Shown here: one piece after another, positions 7,485-13,237 of the stretch | How the letters are laid out: each line of letters opens with the position of its first letter | Position numbering within the stretch: the first letter of the stretch is position 1 | Assembly: GCA_016210705.1 (NCBI GenBank) | Contig: JACQTR010000132.1 | Span: forward strand, 1 to 15,678 | Direction of reading: 5' to 3' | DNA length: 15,678 nucleotides | From: Chloroflexota bacterium | GTDB lineage: Bacteria; Chloroflexota; Dehalococcoidia; JACQTR01 | Position numbers and translations under genes: made by a program | The notes under the pieces: model-generated | Seen by the model: the letters and a program-made list of their open reading frames with translations, nothing else | What the model was told of the DNA's origin: nothing | Databases searched by the model: none

Positions 7485-9872
7485 CTAAGCTCTATATACC
7501 TTAACCATGGTGTCGTTAGTGGCGCTTTGGCCAGAGAGAGGGTCGCTCTTGTTAGCCAAGAGCCAGTTGGGATTAACTCCCCGAAGCCGGGCCCAGCGGC
7601 CGTAGGCAGTGTGTCCCAATTCATAGGGGATGACCACTACTTGGGGGTGGCACCCCTCAAAGAGTTCGGCCTGGGCTCTTATCTTATTACCTGTGGGGGA
7701 TTCGACCCAAACCAGATCCCCATTTTTAATGCCCCGTTTTTGGGCGGCTTCAGGATGTAGATGCACCTTGACTTCCCATTTTGTTTGATCCTCCACGTTG
7801 AAGATTTCTTGCAGGTTGGGGACGTTGGCTCCTCTTCCTTCAGCGTGGGTTATCAGTTTTGGAGTGTTAAGGTAGAGGTCGTAGCCTGGACCAGTGGCGT
7901 AATTGGGGGTTTGATACTGGGGATAGGGGTTATACCCCTTTTCTTCAAGGGCTGAGGAGCGCAACTCGAACTTGCCGGAATTGGTTTTAAGAAGTTTATC
8001 TTTCACTGCCACCTCGTCCAACTCCTGGCTGTCCTTATAGAACCTTCCGTTTTTGTAGCGATAAGAAATGGTCCCCTTAGACCAAACCCCCATTTGTTGC
8101 CACTGCTCCCAGGTTATTCCCAGCCCTTTGATACTGGTTTTGAGAACGTTTTCGAAATTGCCTAGAGAAGAGAAGTAATCTCCCATCTTGCCCCCTGCTC
8201 TTTTACCTAACTCGATTAGGGTATCGGCGAAATTACGGGTATCGTAAAGGGGCGCGACCACTGGTTGTCGAAGGCCTACTACCGGATATCCCAAGCTAGG
8301 ATATATGGGAACATCCAGAGTGTTCTCAAGGTAACTGTGATCAGGGAGGATGTAATCGGCGTAGGTAGCTGTCTCGCTAAGGAAGGGGGTAGATTCGACG
8401 ATGAAGATGTCTTTAAAAGCCTCGTAGAACCTTCCTGGCTCTGGGGTAGAGAACAAGGGATTGGTCAAGTAGATGAAAAGCATGTTTAACTTGTAAGGGT
8501 CGCTTTTGAGATGGTTATCGGCCACGTCCTGATAGAAATTTTCCATGAATCCCGTCTTTTTATCGATGCGTTTCAATTCTCCAGTCTTAACCTTGGCGTC
8601 TATATCTTTGCTCACATCATCCATATAGGGCTCTTCAGACGCCAGTGGCGTGTACGGAGGGTTCTCCTGGTACATAACGCCGCCAAAGGCGAACATGCTT
8701 CCCACCAGGGCATTAAGGGCGTGGATGCACATACGATTGTAGGTTCCGTTAGTGTGGGCTCCTGCTCCCCGCTCAGCGCCGGCGATAGCTGGAGGCGTGG
8801 TAGCAAATTCCCGGGCCAGTCTCCTTATGGTGGAAACGGGAACCCCAGTTGTCTCCGCTGCCTTCTTAGGAGAGAAGTCCTTTAACATGGCATTCCACCA
8901 ATCCACCAGCCCCTTAGTCCATTTTTCTTGGAACTCTTCGGGGGCGATGCTTTTCCCTTCTTTGAAGCGCTTACCTGTGGCGGTGAAATCGCCTACGAAC
9001 TCTCTGCTCCACAGACCTTCGGTAAGGATGACGTGGGCCATGCCCAAAGCCATGGCGCCATCGGTGCCTGGGGTGATGGGTATCCATTCGTTGGCTTTGG
9101 TTGCGGAGACCGAGAGCCGAGTGTCCACCTGTACGATCTTGGCTCGAATGGGCCGGCCGCGCCTCATTTGGCCGTAGGCCCGTAGCAGGCGAACGGTGGG
9201 CCGCCAGGCCTCAATGAAACCGGCGCCAAAGGATATTAGGTAGTTGGTGTTGTCCCAGTCGTAAGCGGCGTAGGATTTATTCCCGTCCAGGACGTAATGA
9301 GCCAACTTGCTGGCGTCGGCGCATATGCTGGAGTGGCCTACGTGGTTGGGCGTTCCATAAAGTTTGGCAAACAGGTTTATGATATCTTTGTTTTTCCCCT
9401 GAATTCTGCCGCTCATAAAGGCCACGGTGTGCGACTTGCCTTCCTGTCGTAGCTTTCCTAGGCGGCTAGCGATGTCGGTCAGGGCTTCTTCCCAGGATAC
9501 CGGGACAAAGAGGGGATCCTGGTAAGGCCCCTTCTCTGGGTTGGTTCTTTTCAGGGGACCCTTGATGCGATCGGGATCGTACAGTATCTGCAGGCCAGCC
9601 TGGCCTTTTGGGCAAACACGGCCCTGGTTCGAGGGGTGGGAATTCCCCTCGATTTTCACTGCTCGGCCGTTTATAATTTTTACCTTAATGCCGCAGGCCG
9701 CTGGACATTGTTGGCAAACGCTGGCTACCCACTCTTCCTTTAAAGCTGGCTTAAAGCCTTTCTTAAGCGGCGACAAAGGCGAGAATGGAGCGGGGAGGAG
9801 GCTACTAGCAGCGGCAGTGGCTCCGCCAGCTCCCGCTATCTTCAGAAAAGATCGCCTAGTGATGGATTTCAT
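7485..9872 (-). CDS. Tat-exported molybdopterin oxidoreductase catalytic subunit (Psr/Phs/Ttr-like)
   Basis: A 795-aa member of the DMSO reductase superfamily. A Tat signal (RRSFLK at 6-11, then an Ala/Gly-rich stretch to about 25) sends it across the membrane. C53, C56, C60 and C87 bind the first [4Fe-4S] cluster, with K89 after C87 as the usual electron-relay lysine. C184 in GHSSICADAS stands at the molybdenum- or tungsten-ligand position; cysteine there is seen in polysulfide, thiosulfate and periplasmic nitrate reductases, whereas DMSO reductases use serine. The C-terminal pterin-binding domain runs from about 660 to the end (GRGANVPNLQE, then ELGHTAYGRWARLRG). Length suits PsrA/PhsA. GGAGGT lies 8 bases before the ATG. 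It follows ftsH by 28 bases and is followed by its iron-sulfur and membrane partners in the order of psrABC. A sulfur-compound reductase is my first guess; tetrathionate, arsenate or an oxidase role cannot be excluded. Confidence 0.9.
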   Translation of the reverse strand: MKSITRRSFLKIAGAGGATAAASSLLPAPFSPLSPLKKGFKPALKEEWVASVCQQCPAACGIKVKIINGRAVKIEGNSHPSNQGRVCPKGQAGLQILYDPDRIKGPLKRTNPEKGPYQDPLFVPVSWEEALTDIASRLGKLRQEGKSHTVAFMSGRIQGKNKDIINLFAKLYGTPNHVGHSSICADASKLAHYVLDGNKSYAAYDWDNTNYLISFGAGFIEAWRPTVRLLRAYGQMRRGRPIRAKIVQVDTRLSVSATKANEWIPITPGTDGAMALGMAHVILTEGLWSREFVGDFTATGKRFKEGKSIAPEEFQEKWTKGLVDWWNAMLKDFSPKKAAETTGVPVSTIRRLAREFATTPPAIAGAERGAGAHTNGTYNRMCIHALNALVGSMFAFGGVMYQENPPYTPLASEEPYMDDVSKDIDAKVKTGELKRIDKKTGFMENFYQDVADNHLKSDPYKLNMLFIYLTNPLFSTPEPGRFYEAFKDIFIVESTPFLSETATYADYILPDHSYLENTLDVPIYPSLGYPVVGLRQPVVAPLYDTRNFADTLIELGKRAGGKMGDYFSSLGNFENVLKTSIKGLGITWEQWQQMGVWSKGTISYRYKNGRFYKDSQELDEVAVKDKLLKTNSGKFELRSSALEEKGYNPYPQYQTPNYATGPGYDLYLNTPKLITHAEGRGANVPNLQEIFNVEDQTKWEVKVHLHPEAAQKRGIKNGDLVWVESPTGNKIRAQAELFEGCHPQVVVIPYELGHTAYGRWARLRGVNPNWLLANKSDPLSGQSATNDTMVKVYRA

Positions 9873-9900
9873 ACCTGTTGACCTCCCTCAGTAATTTCGG

Positions 9901-11829
9901 TCAAAGATTGGTTCCTCCTTTAGCAACTAACGCTAATTCCCTAAAGTTTGCCTCTTCTAAGGCGGGTTGGAGCTTTGCCGTAGTTAAAGGGCAGGATGTT
10001 GGCTCGATAACTGCCCTCAGTTCGGCTTCGTCCAAGGTCTCACGGTGGATGAGGATTTCTGCTAGCTGGGTCAATAATTGGCGGTTGGCCATCAATATAA
10101 GTCTAGCCTGCTCTCGGGCCTCTTCCATAAGTTCTCGAATCTCCTCATCTATGGTCAGGGATACTTCATTGCTACAATCGCGGTGTTCCTTTAGTTCGCC
10201 TTCTAAGAAATTAGATAATTGCTGGTGGCTAAAAGCCACCGGCCCCAGTTTTTGACTCATACCATATTCACAAACCATCTTACGAGCCAGACTGGTTGCC
10301 TGGTCAATGTCATTGGCGGCACCGGTACTGATCTCATTGAAGACCAGTTGCTCGGCGGCTAGCCCAGCTATAGTCACAGCCAAACGGTTTTTGAATTGGG
10401 ATTGGGTCCATAAGTAACGGTCTTCTGTGGAAGAAAGGCGGGTGTAGCCTCCGGCCGACCCTCGGGCGACAATGGAAACTCGATGGATTGGCTCCATTGG
10501 GCATAGGGCGTGGGCCGCTAAGGCGTGACCTCCTTCATGATAGGCTATGGTGGTTTTTTCTCGCTCGCTGAGGAGATGGCCCTTGCGTTGTGGGCCGGCG
10601 ATGACCCGGTCGATGGCTTCCTCCATCTCAGCTACGCTGATATATTTTTGGCCACGTCTGGCTGCTAAAAGGGCGGCTTCGTTGGCCAGATTCTCTAAAT
10701 CGGCGCCAGTGAAACCAGCCGTTTGGCGAGCTATGGCCTCTAGATCAATATCTTTGGCCAATGGTTTGCGCCGGGTATGTACCTGCAAAATGGCTAAACG
10801 CCCCTGTAGGTCGGGGCGATCGACCAGGATATGGCGGTCGAAGCGCCCGGGGCGGAGGAGGGCCGGATCCAGTATATCGGGCCGATTGGTGGCGGCGAAA
10901 ACCACCACCTTGGCGCTCTTGTCGAAGCCGTCCATTTCGACCAGGATCTGGTTGAGGGTTTGTTCCCGCTCTTCGTTTCCGGCGATGGTGCCCGCCCCAC
11001 GGCGACGACCTACGGCGTCGATCTCATCAATGAAAACTATGGAGGGTGCCTTGTTTCTAGCGTCAGTGAAAAGCTCCCGTACTCGCAAGGCCCCCATACC
11101 GGCATACAACTCCACAAACTCGGAGCCGTTGATGGTGATAAAGGCCACCCCAGCCTCACCAGCTACGGCCCTGGCGAGGAGGGTCTTGCCAGTTCCTGGA
11201 GGTCCCACCAAGAGCAATCCCCGGGGGACTCTGGCCCCCAAAGCGGTGAATCGCTGAGGGTACTTGAGAAAATCTACCACCTCCTCTAGCTCCTGCTTGG
11301 CCTCGTCCACCCCAGCTACGTCGGCAAAAGTGATAGACTGACCTACGTTCTGGCTGGTGCGGGCCTCCTTCCTGGCAATGGGAAGCAAGGCATTGGCCCG
11401 AGGTTGACGTCGGGAAAGAGTCAGAAAAGCAATAATGCTGATGAGAAGCATTGTGGGGGCCATCATGCCTAGGGCAGTGGGGGTAGAGGTGCTCAGGATG
11501 CGGAGCCAACGTTGCCAGGGATGAGCTGGTTTTATTTGAATGTCAGGTATTTGGTTAATGGGCACCCCCGCCCCTTGCAAATATTCGACGACAGTGGGGC
11601 CAGACTCTTTGCCAAAGGTCTCACTTGTCGCATCTTTATAATAAACAGTGATGATGTTATCCCCCTCCCTGCTTACTATCTTAGCTACCTCCCCAGCTCG
11701 GGCGCGTTGCCCTAAGCTGATTATTGAACCCGTAGGCTCAGGGGAAGATAAAAGGAGGGGAGGTAACAAGATGAACAGAAGGGGAGATAAAATCATCAGT
11801 GCCATCAGCCATTTCGTCCAGCGTTGCAT
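9901..11829 (-). CDS. ftsH: ATP-dependent zinc metalloprotease FtsH
   Basis: A 642-aa membrane AAA+ protease that unfolds and degrades membrane and some soluble proteins. Order: transmembrane helix at about 8-27; small external domain at about 28-117; second helix at about 118-138; AAA+ module with Walker A GPPGTGKT at 209-216, Walker B IVFIDE at 264-269 and arginine fingers R326 and R329; protease domain with HEGGH at 431-435 (E432 catalytic) and third zinc ligand D507. All catalytic residues are present, so it should be active. The pore motif, normally Phe-Val-Gly, reads Y242-A243-G244, and the usual GVGAS is GMGAL, so substrate grip may differ. The start has GAGG 6 bases upstream. The gene lies 76 bases after the receiver-like gene and 28 before the molybdoenzyme gene. 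That setting suggests a dedicated paralog rather than the housekeeping copy (inference). Confidence 0.95.
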   Translation of the reverse strand: MQRWTKWLMALMILSPLLFILLPPLLLSSPEPTGSIISLGQRARAGEVAKIVSREGDNIITVYYKDATSETFGKESGPTVVEYLQGAGVPINQIPDIQIKPAHPWQRWLRILSTSTPTALGMMAPTMLLISIIAFLTLSRRQPRANALLPIARKEARTSQNVGQSITFADVAGVDEAKQELEEVVDFLKYPQRFTALGARVPRGLLLVGPPGTGKTLLARAVAGEAGVAFITINGSEFVELYAGMGALRVRELFTDARNKAPSIVFIDEIDAVGRRRGAGTIAGNEEREQTLNQILVEMDGFDKSAKVVVFAATNRPDILDPALLRPGRFDRHILVDRPDLQGRLAILQVHTRRKPLAKDIDLEAIARQTAGFTGADLENLANEAALLAARRGQKYISVAEMEEAIDRVIAGPQRKGHLLSEREKTTIAYHEGGHALAAHALCPMEPIHRVSIVARGSAGGYTRLSSTEDRYLWTQSQFKNRLAVTIAGLAAEQLVFNEISTGAANDIDQATSLARKMVCEYGMSQKLGPVAFSHQQLSNFLEGELKEHRDCSNEVSLTIDEEIRELMEEAREQARLILMANRQLLTQLAEILIHRETLDEAELRAVIEPTSCPLTTAKLQPALEEANFRELALVAKGGTNL

Positions 11830-11839
11830 CTTTTACCTC

Positions 11840-11857
11840 GGCTTTCTTAAAGAAGCC
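11840..11857 (-). other. Imperfect hairpin just before the ftsH ribosome binding site
   Basis: On the minus strand GGCTTCTT...AAGAAAGCC can fold into a stem of about 7 bp with one bulge and a short loop, ending about 4 bases before the GAGG of ftsH. No T-run follows, so it is not a classical terminator. It could modulate ftsH translation or protect a processed end, but this is weakly supported. Confidence 0.3.
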
Positions 11858-11905
11858 CTTCTCTGCCAATAATCTGATGCCATTTATTGAATCTTTCCTT
11901 TGGTC

Positions 11906-12301
11906 TCACCAAGCCCATCGTGAACGCAACCTTCTTTCCCACCTGGGGTAGGGCAGGGAAATGGCCCTCAGAAGGTCTTCAGGGTTAGCTCCTGGCAGTT
12001 CCATGCTGTCATACAAATGCAATCCGGCATGGCAGTTGCAAACCACGATAACTCGAGCTCTGGGTGCTGCCTGGAAGATCTCCGCCAGACTGGGGGAGTA
12101 ATGAGGGCAGTTCTCGCCTCCCACCAGAAGAACTACGTTGGGCTGAAGGCTTTCGATCTTCTTGATGTGGTCATTTTCACTTTCGAAGCTCTCCATTACC
12201 TCCAGTGCCCGTTTCTTTCTGATCAGGCTTATTAGTCCTTCTTCTAACAGAGAGCGATGGTTACTTAGTACTAGTACCCGCTGAGACCTACGTCTTATCA
12301 T
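11906..12301 (-). CDS. Degenerate receiver-like protein heading the FtsH-molybdoenzyme operon
   Basis: A 131-aa single-domain protein with the pattern of a response-regulator receiver: strand QRVLVLSN at about 7-14, helix SLLEEGLISLI, strand NVVLLV at 55-60, and RARVIVVCNC near the fourth strand. The phosphoacceptor aspartate position is V60, followed by Gly-Gly-Glu, the acidic pair is Ser-Asn, and the conserved lysine block is gone, so it cannot be phosphorylated in the usual way. It ends in a basic, tryptophan-containing tail (RRLRSRWAW). I chose the ATG at 12301: the longer frame begins at GTG 12340, inside a CRP/FNR-like palindrome and without a ribosome binding site. Support for 12301 is an AGGAAG about 15 bases upstream, a long spacing. 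Its partner may be one of the two kinases or FtsH (inference). No characterised homolog is recognised. Confidence 0.65.
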   Translation of the reverse strand: MIRRRSQRVLVLSNHRSLLEEGLISLIRKKRALEVMESFESENDHIKKIESLQPNVVLLVGGENCPHYSPSLAEIFQAAPRARVIVVCNCHAGLHLYDSMELPGANPEDLLRAISLPYPRWERRLRSRWAW

Positions 12302-12325
12302 GTCTTTTTGCCCGATCTTCCTAAT

Positions 12326-12341
12326 TGTGATTATATTCACA
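12326..12341. promoter_or_regulatory. CRP/FNR-family operator-like palindrome overlapping a TATAAT box
   Basis: The sequence is TGTGA, six bases, TCACA: an exact match to the textbook CRP-type consensus half-sites. Read on the minus strand, the spacer and edges contain TATAAT at 12335-12330, a perfect -10 hexamer, though the -35 region about 17 bases upstream (ATGTTT) is poor. With the start codon at 12301, a transcript beginning near 12323 would have a short leader. A protein bound here would cover the -10 box, which favours repression; alternatively it activates a promoter I have not identified. The regulator itself is not in the window. Confidence 0.6.
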
Positions 12342-12369
12342 TCTGATTAGAAAAACATAAAAAACTGGT

Positions 12370-12391
12370 AATAGAATCTTAATAATCTATT
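12370..12391. repeat. Inverted repeat AATAGA-N10-TCTATT
   Basis: Two exact 6-base arms separated by 10 bases, in the AT-rich region upstream of the long operon. Arm spacing of about two helical turns in total suits a dimeric regulator, perhaps one of the local response regulators, but AT-rich sequence produces such repeats by chance. Confidence 0.3.
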
Positions 12392-12405
12392 AAAGGGCGC
12401 CCTTT
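12392..12405. repeat. Perfect 14-base palindrome AAAGGGC/GCCCTTT
   Basis: The two halves are exact reverse complements with no spacer, directly next to the inverted repeat at 12370-12391. It is GC-rich in the centre inside an otherwise AT-rich stretch. No T-run follows on the minus strand, so it reads better as a protein-binding site than as a terminator. The binding protein is unknown. Confidence 0.4.
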
Positions 12406-12518
12406 TCGCATATTAATTGAAGGTATGGTAGAGGCTAGGGGGCATTAAGAAGGCATAAAAAGACCCGTATCTTGACGTCCTAAAGGGCGGGAAAAGGACC
12501 CTAAAACGCCGAGTTTTA

Positions 12519-13223
12519 TTAATCTAAAGAAGGGGACTGAAAGAGGTAGCCAATTCCGGGCCGGGACAGGATACGCTGAGGGTTGGCCGGGTCGTCCTCA
12601 ATCTTTTGGCGGAGATAGCGTATATATACCCTGAGGTATTCTAGCTCGTTGCGATACTCTGGCCCCCAGACCTTACTTAGAAGTTCCTCATGGAGCATGA
12701 CACGCCCCGCATTGGTGGACAGTTGGTGGAGAAGGCTGTACTCGGTGGGAGTGAGGACAATATCCTTACCTCGTAGCAACACCCGCCGCTTTACCAGATC
12801 GATGGTGAGATCGCCAAATACCAAAGTTGGAGGTTGTTTGGTTTCCTCAGGACTTTGGATACGGCGTAAAACAGCTTTTATCCGGGCCAGTAGCTCTTCA
12901 ATCCCAAAGGGTTTGGTTAAGTAGTCATCAGCTCCCAATTCCAGCCCCTTTACTTTATCCACCTCTTCGGCCTTGGCGGTCAACATGATGATGGGCACTT
13001 TGGTGAATTCTCTGAGGCGCTGACAGACCTCGAAGCCATCTATGCCAGGGAGCATGATGTCCAGAAGAATGAGGTCTGGGGGCTGCCTTTCGACAAGGTT
13101 GATGGCAGAGACGCCATCAAAAGCAGCCAACACCTCATATCCTGAGGGTTCCAGATTGGCTTTTACCAATCGGATAAGTCGCGGTTCATCGTCCACCACT
13201 AGGATTCGGGTTTTCGTGTTCAT
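12519..13223 (-). CDS. OmpR/KdpE-like response regulator
   Basis: A 234-aa winged-helix response regulator. The receiver domain covers about residues 5-118 with acidic pair D11-D12, phosphoacceptor D55 in LILLDIMLPG, T82 and K104 in DDYLTKPF, so phosphorylation should be normal. The C-terminal OmpR-type DNA-binding domain covers about 133-230, with LTPTEYSLLHQL and a KdpE-like stretch (YLRVYIRYLRQKIEDDP, then RPGIGYLF). The ATG at 13223 follows the kinase stop by 14 bases and has a strong AAGGAGG about 7 bases upstream, so kinase and regulator are one operon. HisKA-type kinases normally pair with this class. KdpE resemblance concerns fold only; nothing suggests potassium control. The respiratory operon immediately downstream, with palindromic sites in between, is a plausible target (inference). 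Confidence 0.94.
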   Translation of the reverse strand: MNTKTRILVVDDEPRLIRLVKANLEPSGYEVLAAFDGVSAINLVERQPPDLILLDIMLPGIDGFEVCQRLREFTKVPIIMLTAKAEEVDKVKGLELGADDYLTKPFGIEELLARIKAVLRRIQSPEETKQPPTLVFGDLTIDLVKRRVLLRGKDIVLTPTEYSLLHQLSTNAGRVMLHEELLSKVWGPEYRNELEYLRVYIRYLRQKIEDDPANPQRILSRPGIGYLFQSPSLD

Positions 13224-13237
13224 TTTATCCTCCTTGC

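Larger units (their letters stand above)
12302..12518. other. Intergenic regulatory region between the two kinase-containing units
   Basis: About 217 bases without a gene, AT-rich toward the downstream gene. It holds the CRP/FNR-like palindrome at 12326-12341, an inverted repeat at 12370-12391, a perfect 14-base palindrome at 12392-12405, and a weak AT-rich hairpin at 12502-12518 just after the OmpR-type regulator's stop. No strong Rho-independent terminator was found after the regulator gene, so some read-through into the next operon is possible. Confidence 0.6.

Noticed and set aside
10547..11257. A 236-codon open frame on the plus strand
   Set aside because: It lies wholly antisense to ftsH, whose protein is unmistakable; the translation is Arg/Ser-rich with no recognisable domain, as expected of a shadow frame.
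11906..12301. Cys-Asn-Cys-His in the receiver-like protein as a heme site
   Set aside because: It is CXCH, not CXXCH, it lies in a cytoplasmic-looking protein without a signal peptide, and it falls on a predicted core strand.
12302..12340. Longer N-terminus of the receiver-like protein from GTG 12340
   Set aside because: The GTG lies within the TGTGA-N6-TCACA palindrome, no ribosome binding site precedes it, and the extra 13 residues come before the first receiver strand.
12392..12405. The 14-base palindrome as a terminator for the upstream regulator gene
   Set aside because: No T-run follows on the minus strand, and it lies more than 110 bases after the stop codon.
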